Numbered from the stretch's first letter, positions 1-6,985 are shown. The stretch is 7,401 bases of DNA from Actinomycetota bacterium (GCA_005883245.1 VAXT01000024.1:1-7401), one strand, 5' to 3'. The notes: generated by a model from the letters alone, not told the origin. Translations and numbers: made by a program.

Positions 1-1184
1 TCTACGGGAACGCGGTCGACTTCCCGCAGAGCGTGACCGTCGCCTCGCCGGTCTTCACGGTCAACGACCTCCGCCTGGGGAACTCCTCGACGATCAGCGA
101 GTGGATCGGCAACGTTGCGGGCAATCCGAACAAGGTCGCGGTCGGCGGAAACTTCTACGAGGAGCAGAACGCCAACAAGGCCGGGCACGTCAACGGCAGC
201 GCCAGCCCGGCGAACGACCTCGGCGAGATGTACGTCCACGGCCAGTGCTCGACGAAGGCCAACAACCAGACGCTGCACGCGTGCGCGTGGGGAGCCGCCG
301 ATCAGATCTGGGCGACGATTCACGGCAGCACGATTCCGTCCGACTTCCTGGACTTCGTCCCCAAGCTCACCTGCTGCTCCCCTTACACCTATCACGCCTC
401 CCTCGCGCCGTTCGAGACGGCGCGAAGCAGCATGGGCGAGGCGTATCGGACGGCGGATCTCGGACCTCTTGCACCCTGCACGACCGGCTCGCTGCCGGCC
501 TCGGTCTTCCCGAGAGGCCTCGACACCGCGTCGGGCGCTGACCTGGATCTGAACAACAGCGCCACGCCCGCAGGCACCGCGGCGATCAACCTCACCCCGG
601 GCGTCTCGTACTCGTGCAAGTCGAGAGCGGGTGAGCTCTCGTGGAACAACGGCACGAAGAAGCTGACGGTGCGCGGGACCGTCTTCCTCGACGGCAGCGC
701 GACGATCACCAGCGCCGCGTCGGCCCAGGCCAAGGACATCGGCCAGGGCACGCTCATCCTGACGGGCACTTTCATGATGAAGAACGCGCTGATGTGCGTG
801 AAGACGACCGGTAGCGGCAACGGCACGCACTGCGATACCGCTGCGGGGGCCTGGGACCCGAACGTCGGCGCGCTCGTCATCATCGCCGACGGCGACGGCG
901 GCTACGACACGACCCAGAACCAGGGGAACAACGTCAGCGCCGGCCAGGGCATCAACATCAAGAGCTCCGACTTCCAGGGCGGGCTGATCGCCAACAAGGA
1001 CATCGGCGTCGACACGACCTCGGTGATGCAGGGCCCGATGATCAGCGTCTACCACACGGTCGACGCCGGGCAGTCGAACCTCCTGACCTTCCCGCCGATC
1101 CTCTTCGCTCCTTCGGGCGAGAACACTCTCGGCCCGGCGCCCGTGCCCAAGCTCCTTCCACCACGAAACTTCGGAGGCGGATAG
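1..1184 (+). CDS. T4P-associated cysteine-rich surface protein, PilX-like C-terminal region (5' partial)
   Basis: The reading frame is open from base 3 to the TAG at 1182-1184, so the true start lies left of the window. A GTG at 33 has no ribosome binding site and is not proposed as the start. The visible 393 residues have no transmembrane segment and are rich in Gly, Ser, Thr and Asn. They contain eight cysteines, including an adjacent pair (TCCSPY), which suggests a secreted, disulfide-bonded protein. The C-terminal half has beta-rich, bactofilin-like runs (GTVFLDGSATITS, GTLILTGTFMMKN, LVIIADGDGG, FQGGLIANKDIGVDTTS, GPMIS). I associate this pattern with the large actinobacterial proteins that begin with a PilX-type prepilin N-terminus and sit in T4P operons; this rests on memory, not a search. 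The prepilin N-terminus itself would be off the left edge. The gene ends 4 nt before pilT, so it belongs to the operon. A minor pilin or pilus-tip/adhesin role is inferred. Confidence 0.65.
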   Translation, partial: YGNAVDFPQSVTVASPVFTVNDLRLGNSSTISEWIGNVAGNPNKVAVGGNFYEEQNANKAGHVNGSASPANDLGEMYVHGQCSTKANNQTLHACAWGAADQIWATIHGSTIPSDFLDFVPKLTCCSPYTYHASLAPFETARSSMGEAYRTADLGPLAPCTTGSLPASVFPRGLDTASGADLDLNNSATPAGTAAINLTPGVSYSCKSRAGELSWNNGTKKLTVRGTVFLDGSATITSAASAQAKDIGQGTLILTGTFMMKNALMCVKTTGSGNGTHCDTAAGAWDPNVGALVIIADGDGGYDTTQNQGNNVSAGQGINIKSSDFQGGLIANKDIGVDTTSVMQGPMISVYHTVDAGQSNLLTFPPILFAPSGENTLGPAPVPKLLPPRNFGGG

Positions 1185-1188
1185 CCCC

Positions 1189-2388
1189 ATGACCGACAGC
1201 TCCTACGATGTCGACCTGCAGGCAATCCTGACTGCTGCCGTCGAACTCGGCGCCAGCGACGTCCACCTGAAAGCCGGCCGTCCGCCGGTCGTCCGCTTCG
1301 ACGGCGAGCTCGACCTGCTCCCTGGTTTCCCGGTTCTCGGCACGCTCGAGCTGGAAGACGTCGTGAACCAGGTGGGCGCCTCCTCACCGTCTCGGCTCGA
1401 GGGGTTCGAGCGCACAGGTGAGCTCGACACCGCCTACCAGCCGGTCGGCCTCCCGCGTTTCCGAGTCAACGCGTTCCGCCAGCGCGGCGAGATCTCGCTC
1501 GCCTTCCGCGTCATCCCACACACGGTGCCCGGCTTCAAGAGCCTTCGCCTGCCGCCCGGCGTCGAGACGCTGTCCGATGAGCACCGCGGGCTGATCCTCG
1601 TCACCGGCGCCACGGGCGTCGGCAAGACGACGACGCTCGCCGCGATGGTCAGCCACATCAACCGCACGCGCCGGAAGCACGTCGTCACGATCGAGGATCC
1701 GATCGAGTTCCTCCACGAGGACGAGCAGAGCATCGTGAACCAGCGCGAGGTGGGGATCGACACCGAGTCGTTCGAAGAGGCCCTCAGGCGCGTGCTGCGC
1801 CAGGACCCCGACGTGATCCTGATCGGCGAGCTGCGCGACCGCGAGTCCGCCGAGACGGCGCTCCAGGCTGCCGAGTCCGGCCACCTCGTGCTCTCGACGA
1901 TGCATACGGTCGACGCGGCCGAGACGCTCGGCCGGCTGGTCGAGTTCTTCCCTGCGGACAAGCAGCCGCAGGTGCGCTCGATCCTCGCCGGCGTGCTCAA
2001 GGGTGTCATCTCGCAGCGGCTGCTGCCACGCACCGACGGGGGCCGCATCGCCGCCGTCGAGGTGATGGTCGCGAACGCCCGTATCCAGGAATTGATCCGG
2101 GAGAACAAGCCGGAGCTCGTCCCCGAGGCAATCGCCGAGGGCGCGTTCTTCCAGATGCAGACGCTGACGAAGGCGTTGATCGACCTCGTCGTGAGCGGCG
2201 ACGTCGACCAGGAGACCGCAGCGGCGGCCGCCCCCAACCGGCACGACTTCTTGATCGCGCTCGACCGCGCCCTCAAGGAGCACGCGGTCCAGGAGAGTGA
2301 GGAACCGGCGAAGGACGCCGAGCCCGAGGAGCCGGCCGTCGACGACCGGCACTCGCTGCGCCTGGACAACGACCTCCGCATCGCCTGA
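1189..2388 (+). CDS. pilT: Type IV pilus retraction ATPase PilT
   Basis: A cytoplasmic hexameric ATPase that powers pilus retraction and twitching. The protein is 399 residues. The N-terminal PAS-like part carries GASDVHLKAG (21-30). The RecA-like part has Walker A GATGVGKT (140-147), Asp box VTIEDPIEF (166-174), Walker B DVILIGELRD (208-217) and His box HLVLSTMHT (232-240). RIQELIRENK (298-307) corresponds to the AIRNLIRE motif that marks PilT rather than PilB; MQTLTKALIDLV (323-334) also follows the PilT pattern. There is no tetracysteine zinc motif, again as in PilT. The C-terminus runs about 30 residues past the usual end as an acidic, proline-containing tail (about 368-390), probably disordered. 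GGAGG at 1173-1177 lies 11 nt before the ATG, a slightly long spacing. The stop overlaps the next start (TGATG). The assignment is secure; whether it drives motility or DNA uptake cannot be told. Confidence 0.95.
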   Translation: MTDSSYDVDLQAILTAAVELGASDVHLKAGRPPVVRFDGELDLLPGFPVLGTLELEDVVNQVGASSPSRLEGFERTGELDTAYQPVGLPRFRVNAFRQRGEISLAFRVIPHTVPGFKSLRLPPGVETLSDEHRGLILVTGATGVGKTTTLAAMVSHINRTRRKHVVTIEDPIEFLHEDEQSIVNQREVGIDTESFEEALRRVLRQDPDVILIGELRDRESAETALQAAESGHLVLSTMHTVDAAETLGRLVEFFPADKQPQVRSILAGVLKGVISQRLLPRTDGGRIAAVEVMVANARIQELIRENKPELVPEAIAEGAFFQMQTLTKALIDLVVSGDVDQETAAAAAPNRHDFLIALDRALKEHAVQESEEPAKDAEPEEPAVDDRHSLRLDNDLRIA

Positions 2389-3683
2389 TGCACGCACGGC
2401 TTCAGGTCCGGCGAGTCGCGGAAGCGCAGGACGGCTTCACGCTTTCGGAGCTGCTCGTAGTGCTTGTGATCATCGGAATCGTCCTGGTCGGGATCACGCA
2501 GCTCTTCACGTCCGGGCTGAACGCCGAGGCCGACCAGACAAAGCGCGTGAACGCTCAGCAGGATGCACGGGTCGCGCTCGACCAGCTCCGCCGGGAGCTC
2601 CACTGCGCGTCGGGTCTCTCGTATGACTCAGCCTCGTCGGTCACGGTCACACTGCCTTCGTACTGTTCGTCCTCGCCCACGACGACGCTCAGCGCCGCCG
2701 TGACCTTGCCGAGCGCGACGATCTCCGCGGTCGCCACCGACAAGTTCAACTCCGGGGCGAACACGATCTCGTTCGGCTCGTCGGGGACCGTTACGTGCAC
2801 CGGGACGACAGGCACGTCGTTCACCGGCTGCAGCGGTGGCACGGCGGGGACGTATCCGTCCGGAGAGACTGTGACGAGCCCCGTTACCTGGTGCGCGACG
2901 ACGAGCGGACCGCCCTATCAGCTCAAGCGGTACGCGACGAACGCGTCCGTGCCCACAGCGTCCTGCACCGGCGCCGGCGGCGTCCAGCGGACCGAGTGGC
3001 TCGTCTCAAGCTCGGTGTTCAGCTCGTACACGCGGGCGGCGGCGGTCGTCGGAGCGCCGACATTCACGACCGCAACGACCGGCGGGAGGATCCAACCCGG
3101 CACCTATACGTACGACGTGACCGCGGTCACGTCGAGCGGCGAGTTCTCGGGCACTCCTACGCCCACGATCGTCCCGGCTGGGTCCACGAGCAACACGATC
3201 ACACTCAATTGGAGCTCGTACCCCGGCGCGACGAGCTATCGGATCTACGGACGCGACAACGGCGACGTCACGGCAGAGGGACTGCGGCTACTGGCGACGG
3301 TGTCGACGACGTCCTGGACCGACACCGGTCCCCCACTCACGACTTTGAGCAACAACGTGACCCTCCCCAACACCACGATTCCCGTGGTCGACACGTCGAC
3401 GTTCACCTGGTCGCCGAACACGATCTCTTTCGGGCCCTCGGGGACCGTGACGTGCACCGGGAAGACGGCCACGTCGTTCATCGGCTGCAGCGGCGGCCTC
3501 ACCGGCACGTATCCGTCCGGCACGAACGTGTTCCAGGACCGGACGATGGCAAGCCCGGTCGGCGCGGCTCCACCACTGGCGACGCTGAACGTGTCTCTCG
3601 TGCTCGACCAGACTCCCGCGAACACGTCGCAGCGTTTCACGCTGAGCGACGCGATCTCGCTTCGGAACAGCGGGAGGTTCTGA
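2388..3683 (+). CDS. Modular minor type IV prepilin (PilW/pseudopilin-like scaffold with inserted Cys modules and an FN3-like segment)
   Basis: A 431-residue prepilin. It has a 16-residue basic leader ending in Gly16, then FTLSE with Glu at mature position 5, then the hydrophobic stretch LLVVLVIIGIVLVGI: a class III signal that PilD would cut after Gly16. The helix continues to LDQLRRELHC (about 73). Beyond it are a Cys module (100-162), a scaffold stretch (163-221, with WCATT and EWLVSSSVFSSY), an FN3-like segment (about 222-314, with GTYTYDVTAVTSSGE, LNWSSYPGATSYRIYGR and TSWTDTG), a second Cys module (319-381) and a scaffold tail ending SLRNSGRF. As I remember the family, small actinobacterial prepilins of this type join the scaffold pieces directly and end with a similar RF/TR tail, so the modules look like insertions (inference). 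The ATG overlaps the pilT stop by 1 nt, implying translational coupling. Incorporation as a minor or tip pilin is likely; a binding role for the modules is a guess. Confidence 0.85.
   Translation: MHARLQVRRVAEAQDGFTLSELLVVLVIIGIVLVGITQLFTSGLNAEADQTKRVNAQQDARVALDQLRRELHCASGLSYDSASSVTVTLPSYCSSSPTTTLSAAVTLPSATISAVATDKFNSGANTISFGSSGTVTCTGTTGTSFTGCSGGTAGTYPSGETVTSPVTWCATTSGPPYQLKRYATNASVPTASCTGAGGVQRTEWLVSSSVFSSYTRAAAVVGAPTFTTATTGGRIQPGTYTYDVTAVTSSGEFSGTPTPTIVPAGSTSNTITLNWSSYPGATSYRIYGRDNGDVTAEGLRLLATVSTTSWTDTGPPLTTLSNNVTLPNTTIPVVDTSTFTWSPNTISFGPSGTVTCTGKTATSFIGCSGGLTGTYPSGTNVFQDRTMASPVGAAPPLATLNVSLVLDQTPANTSQRFTLSDAISLRNSGRF
2685..2873 (+). repeat. Internal module repeat, copy 1 (63 codons)
   Basis: This encodes residues 100-162 of the modular prepilin, starting TLSAAVTLPS and ending GTYPSGETV. 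It aligns without gaps to copy 2 (3342-3530): 42 of 63 residues identical by hand count. Both copies keep two cysteines in VTCTG and GCSGG, a likely disulfide. The core at 2760-2864 matches 3417-3521 at 88 of 105 bases. Confidence 0.9.
3342..3530 (+). repeat. Internal module repeat, copy 2 (63 codons)
   Basis: This encodes residues 319-381 of the modular prepilin, starting TLSNNVTLPN and ending GTYPSGTNV. It has the same length and the same two cysteines as copy 1 (2685-2873), and lies directly after the FN3-like segment. The C-terminal two thirds are the conserved part; the first 25 residues are more diverged. Confidence 0.9.
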
Positions 3684-3684
3684 G

Positions 3685-4425
3685 ATGGCCGTTGCCGCCA
3701 TCGCACTCCTGCCGGGCCTGGCGTTCGGAAGCTTCCTGAACGTCGTCGCGGCTCGCATCCCGCAGCGGCGCTCGATCGTCAGCCCCGGCTCGGCGTGCAT
3801 GGGGTGCCTGACTCCGCTCGCGTGGTACGACAACGTCCCGCTGCTCTCGTTCGCGCTTCTGCACGGGCGCTGCCGCCACTGCAAGGCGGCGATCCCGTGG
3901 AGGTACCCGCTCGTCGAGGCGACGACGGCGCTCCTCGTCGCCGCGTGCGTGCTCCGCTTCGGGCTTACCTGGGACGCTGCCGTGGCCGCGTTCTTCTGCG
4001 CCGCGCTCGTCGCGATCTCGGCCACGGACGCAGAAACGCACATGATCCCGAACCGGGTCGTCCTGCCGGCCGCAACCGTCGTGCTCGCCGCCAACACGAT
4101 CCTCCACCCGTCGGTGGAGTGGACCGTGGCGGGCCTCGGAGCTGCGCTCTTCCTCCTCGTCGCCGCGCTCGCCTACCCCGCGGGCATGGGCATGGGTGAC
4201 GTCAAGCTCGCCCTGCTGCTCGGCGTGATGCTCGGAGTCACCGTTCCGGTCGCGATGATGGTCGGCATGGTGTCGGCGCTCGTGCCGTCAATCGTCCTGT
4301 ACGCGCGTCACGGAAGCGTCGCGCGCAAGATGAAGATCCCGTTCGGGCCGTTCCTCGCCCTGGGAGGCGTCGTCGCGCTCTTCGCCGGGCAGGCGCTTCT
4401 CGACGCCTACCTTCGCCTGCTGTAA
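3685..4425 (+). CDS. pilD: Prepilin peptidase / N-methyltransferase PilD
   Basis: An inner-membrane aspartic peptidase that removes prepilin leaders after the conserved Gly and, in family members with the N-terminal domain, methylates the new N-terminus. The protein is 246 residues. The N-terminal domain has GSFLNVVAARIP (15-26) and the paired zinc cysteines C38-M-G-C41 and C63-R-H-C66, followed by the typical PWRYPLVE. The peptidase aspartates are D115 in SATDAETHMIPN and D172 in GMGMGDVKLA. Several hydrophobic membrane segments lie between and after them. Both catalytic Asp residues and all four Cys are present, so it should be active. GGGAGG at 3672-3677 lies 7 nt before the ATG, and the gene starts 1 nt after the prepilin stop. 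Its substrates here are plausibly the prepilin at 2388, the pilin at 7061, and the protein cut by the left edge. Confidence 0.95.
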   Translation: MAVAAIALLPGLAFGSFLNVVAARIPQRRSIVSPGSACMGCLTPLAWYDNVPLLSFALLHGRCRHCKAAIPWRYPLVEATTALLVAACVLRFGLTWDAAVAAFFCAALVAISATDAETHMIPNRVVLPAATVVLAANTILHPSVEWTVAGLGAALFLLVAALAYPAGMGMGDVKLALLLGVMLGVTVPVAMMVGMVSALVPSIVLYARHGSVARKMKIPFGPFLALGGVVALFAGQALLDAYLRLL

Positions 4426-6077
4426 TGGAAGCGGCGATGGATCACGGGGACAAGCCGGAGCTGCGCCTCGCCGGCGACTCGTTCTCAGAGTCGCTGGTCG
4501 ACGAGGGGCACGCGGACGCGCTAGGCGTCGCGCGGACGCTCGCCGAGAAGCACCACCTGCCGCTCGTCGACCTCGGGGTTGTCGGCGTCGACGCGGGGGC
4601 CGTGAAGCTGATCGCGCTGCCGGTGCTCAACCGCGTCGTCGCGATCCCCTTCGCCTCGGACGGCAGCACACTCAAGGTGGCGATCACCGACCCCCAGGAC
4701 GTGCGCGGGCTCGACGAACTGCAGATTGCGACGCGCCTGTCGGTGGAGTTTCACGTCGCAGCGAGGAGCGACGTCCTCACCGAGCTGCGCCGGCTCTCGC
4801 GGGCGGCCGAGGCGATGAACGCGACCTTCGCCGAGGAGATGGCCGGCGCTGAGGAAGAAGAGGAGGACCTCGACGACCTCGAGGCCGACGACGGCATCTC
4901 CGACGCGCCGCTCGTCCGCCTCGTCAACTCGATGATCTTCGAAGCCGCCGAGGACGGGGCGAGCGACATCCACGTCGAGCCGCAGGAGGACGATCTCGTC
5001 GTCCGCTACCGGATCGACGGCGTCCTCCACGTCGCCCACCACATTTCGAAGCGGCTGGCCTCCGGTGTGACGACCCGCCTCAAGGTGCTTGCGAAGCTCG
5101 ACATCGCCGAACGGCGCAGGCCGCAGGACGGGCGGATCTCGCTCAACGCCGCAGCGGCGGGACGGATGCTCGACATCCGCGTGGCGACGCTCCCGACGGT
5201 CGACGGTGAGGCAGTCACCATGCGCCTCCTCGACAAGTCGCGCGAGGTGCCGACACTCGGGTCGCTCGGCCTCTCCGACCGGATGAGCGAGGAGATGGAT
5301 GCGATCCTCGCCCGGCCGACGGGGGCGCTCCTCGTCACCGGGCCAACGGGATCGGGCAAGTCGACGACGCTCTACGCGGCGCTGAACGCAATCAGCAGGC
5401 CGGAGATCAACATCATCACCGTCGAGGATCCCGTCGAGTATCGGCTCGCCGGCGTCAACCAGGTGCAGATCAACCCTCGCGCAGGGTTGAGCTTTGCCAC
5501 GGCGCTGCGCTCGATCGTCCGCTCCGACCCCGACGTGATCATGGTCGGCGAGATCCGCGACGGCGAGACCGCACGGATCTCGATCGAGGCCGCGCTGACG
5601 GGTCACTTCGTGCTTTCGACGCTGCACACGAACGACGCGCCGTCAGCGATCACGCGGCTGACCGAGATGGGCGTCGAGCCGTTCTTGACGGGTGCGGCCG
5701 TCTCGGCGGTCCTGGCGCAGCGCCTCGCGAGGAGGCTGTGCCCGCACTGCGCCGAGCAGTACTTGCCGACGTTCGACGAGCTACACGGGCTCCACCTGAG
5801 CGAGGACATGGCGGCCGCTCTCGACGGCGTCGCCTTCCGCCGCCGCCGCGGCTGTACACGCTGCGGGCAGACCGGCTACCGCGGCCGCGTCGGGGTCTTC
5901 CAGCTCCTCTCGATGAGCGACCACCTCGAGCAGCTCGCGGCGGAGAAGGCGCCGCGCGAAGAGATAGAGCGAGCCGCCCTCGAAGAGGGCATGCGGACGA
6001 TGTGGGAGGACGGCGTCGGCAAGGTCGCCGCCGGCATCACGTCGGTCGAGGAGCTCGCCCGCGTCTGCACCGTCTGA
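4425..6077 (+). CDS. pilB: Type IV pilus extension ATPase PilB (GspE family)
   Basis: A cytoplasmic hexameric ATPase that drives pilin polymerisation. The protein is 550 residues. It has an N-terminal MshEN/T2SSE_N-like domain (about 15-125, with ESLVDEGHADALGVARTLAEK), a very acidic linker (137-156), then SDIHVEP (180-186). The motor has Walker A GPTGSGKST (306-314), Asp box ITVEDPVEY (331-339), Walker B DVIMVGEIRD (370-379) and His box HFVLSTLHTN (394-403). A four-cysteine zinc motif, C439-P-H-C442 and C477-T-R-C480, is the mark of PilB/GspE and is absent from PilT. The annotated ATG overlaps the pilD stop (TAATG). A second in-frame ATG at 4437 has GGAAG 5 nt upstream and could be the real start, shortening the protein by four residues. 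The N-terminal domain looks shortened (see findings). PilC, its usual platform partner, is not in the window. Confidence 0.95.
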   Translation: MEAAMDHGDKPELRLAGDSFSESLVDEGHADALGVARTLAEKHHLPLVDLGVVGVDAGAVKLIALPVLNRVVAIPFASDGSTLKVAITDPQDVRGLDELQIATRLSVEFHVAARSDVLTELRRLSRAAEAMNATFAEEMAGAEEEEEDLDDLEADDGISDAPLVRLVNSMIFEAAEDGASDIHVEPQEDDLVVRYRIDGVLHVAHHISKRLASGVTTRLKVLAKLDIAERRRPQDGRISLNAAAAGRMLDIRVATLPTVDGEAVTMRLLDKSREVPTLGSLGLSDRMSEEMDAILARPTGALLVTGPTGSGKSTTLYAALNAISRPEINIITVEDPVEYRLAGVNQVQINPRAGLSFATALRSIVRSDPDVIMVGEIRDGETARISIEAALTGHFVLSTLHTNDAPSAITRLTEMGVEPFLTGAAVSAVLAQRLARRLCPHCAEQYLPTFDELHGLHLSEDMAAALDGVAFRRRRGCTRCGQTGYRGRVGVFQLLSMSDHLEQLAAEKAPREEIERAALEEGMRTMWEDGVGKVAAGITSVEELARVCTV

Positions 6078-6095
6078 CGCGGACGAGCCGGGCAA

Positions 6096-6685
6096 TCACG
6101 CTGGGCGCATCCCCTCCGTAGCGGCGTGGAGCCCGAGGCGGTACGCGGTCCGCGCCGCCTCCGTGCGGTTCGCCACTCCGAGCTTCTGGTAGACCCGGCG
6201 CAGGTGGCGCTTCACCGTCTGGTCGGAGAGGAACAGCTCTTTGGCGACGGCGCGGTTCGGCAGGCCGCGCGCCACCGCCTCGAGGACCTCGAGCTCGCGG
6301 GCGGTCAGCCCGGTCTCACCACAGGCCTCGGCCCGGGCCTCGTCCAACTGGCTCTGACGCGTGGCCTGCGTCACCACGGCGCGGGCGATCCTCGGGGTCG
6401 CGAAGCGGACGCTGCCCAGCATCACCTGGCGAAGGAGGACGGGGAGGTCGGCCGGGGCGATCGACTTCCTCACGAGGGCGGCCGCACCCCCCGATAGCGC
6501 CCTCTCGATCATCTCGTCGTCCTCGATGCCGGTCCGAGGTCGGGTTGCGTGCGCGAGACGAGCGGCTCCGCCTGGTGACCCGAGGTGGCGGTCCCCACCA
6601 CGGTGAAGCCGTCGGCGCCTTCCAGGGTCGCTTCAAGCGCGGCCTGCATCAGAGGGTGGTCCTCGACGATCACGACTCGTCGCAT
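6096..6685 (-). pseudogene. NarL/LuxR-type response regulator, disrupted in the receiver domain
   Basis: The start is the ATG at 6685-6683, with GAGGT (plus positions 6691-6695) 5 nt upstream. The first 50 codons give a normal receiver start: MRRVVIVEDHPLMQAALEAT, then VVGTATSG and TQPDL; E8 and D9 are the acidic pocket. After TQPDL this frame runs only nine codons past position 6536 to a stop. The frame beginning near 6533 continues the same protein: TGIEDDEMIERALSGGAAALVRKS (with the conserved receiver Lys), then a complete GerE/LuxR helix-turn-helix (LTARELEVLEAVARGLPNRA, SDQTVKRHLRRVYQKLGV) to the TGA at 6098-6096. About 30 receiver residues, including the phosphoacceptor Asp, are absent at the join. 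The locus is 590 nt, not a multiple of three. A deletion in the organism or an assembly collapse would both fit. The HTH half could still be made from the internal ATG at 6512. It is convergent with pilB (18-nt gap) and divergent from pilA, so it was probably a local pilus regulator (inference). Confidence 0.8.
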
Positions 6686-6788
6686 CTCAGACCTCAAACT
6701 CGCCGCGCGCCAGTCCCAACCGGCATCGCATCGGGATCGTCCACGGTACGCCAACGCGGATCAGACTTTTCATATGTCCCTACCCACC

Positions 6789-6860
6789 CCTCTACTAGGG
6801 CGGCGAATCGCCGCAAAGCCGCAGTAACTAATGGCAAATTCTGTTCCGCCCGTAGTGAGG
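6789..6860. repeat. Long imperfect inverted repeat (14-bp stem, two 1-nt bulges)
   Basis: The left arm 6789-6803 (CCTC, T, ACTA, GGGCGG) pairs with the right arm 6846-6860 (CCGCCC, G, TAGT, GAGG). This gives 14 Watson-Crick pairs with T6793 and G6852 bulged. The 42-nt enclosed loop includes GCC (6818-6820) facing GGC (6833-6835). An alternative local hairpin, GCGGCG-AAT-CGCCGC (6800-6814), uses part of the left arm, so the two folds exclude each other. It could act as RNA in either direction or as a DNA site. Confidence 0.6.
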
Positions 6861-6869
6861 ACGTCAATA

Positions 6870-6893
6870 GGCCACTTGGCCCAATTCGTGGGC
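6870..6893. repeat. Two overlapping short inverted repeats
   Basis: GGCCA-CT-TGGCC (6870-6881) overlaps GCCCA-ATTCG-TGGGC (6879-6893). Each is a perfect 5-bp dyad, and they share bases 6879-6881, so only one can form as a hairpin at a time. Confidence 0.4.
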
Positions 6894-6927
6894 GCGGAGA
6901 CCTAGCTAGAAAGGGGGAGAGCGGCGA

Positions 6928-6939
6928 TGACGTAAGTCA
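6928..6939. repeat. Short dyad TGAC-N4-GTCA, possible operator
   Basis: TGAC (6928-6931), a 4-nt spacer GTAA, then GTCA (6936-6939): a perfect 4-bp dyad of the size bound by a dimeric regulator. It lies 121 bp upstream of the pilA start. Dyads this short also arise by chance. Confidence 0.25.
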
Positions 6940-6953
6940 ACCACCCAGCGGGA

Positions 6954-6985
6954 AATGACCCCAGATAGGTCGTCCTGAATGACCC
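6954..6985 (+). repeat. Direct repeat AATGACCC, two copies 24 bp apart
   Basis: Exact copies lie at 6954-6961 and 6978-6985. A partial third copy, AATGA, is at 7000-7004, 22 bp further on. Spacing near two DNA turns could indicate a regulator binding array, but the copies also contribute to the hairpin at 6959-6993. Confidence 0.35.

Noticed and set aside
33..1184. GTG at 33 as the true start of the first gene
   Set aside because: The frame is open to the left edge, there is no ribosome binding site, and the encoded start has no signal or pilin helix.
1384..2603. Long minus-strand frames opposite pilT (337 and 389 codons)
   Set aside because: Their products are Arg/Ser-rich low-complexity shadows of a high-GC gene whose plus-strand product has full PilT motifs.
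4521..5627. 368-codon minus-strand frame opposite pilB
   Set aside because: It is an antisense shadow with no recognisable motif. The plus strand encodes a complete PilB.
6061..6098. Terminator between pilB and the convergent regulator
   Set aside because: Only weak 4-5 bp dyads (such as GCGTC...GACGC) with no U-run. The gap between the stops is just 18 nt and is not convincing.
6797..6835. Possible c-di-GMP-I (GEMM) riboswitch, suggested by GCAAAGCC after a GC hairpin
   Set aside because: The required GGCAAACC strand, the GNRA tetraloop and the 3' receptor-helix sequence are not found at the right places. Only a short resemblance remains.
6871..6893. Sigma-54 promoter suggested by TTGGCCCAATTCGTGG
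   Set aside because: The spacing and the TTGC element do not fit, and sigma-54 is not expected in Actinomycetota.
6545..6958. Plus-strand frame of 137 codons across the regulator start and the intergenic region
   Set aside because: No ribosome binding site or known motif, and it runs antisense to the clear receiver-domain coding sequence.
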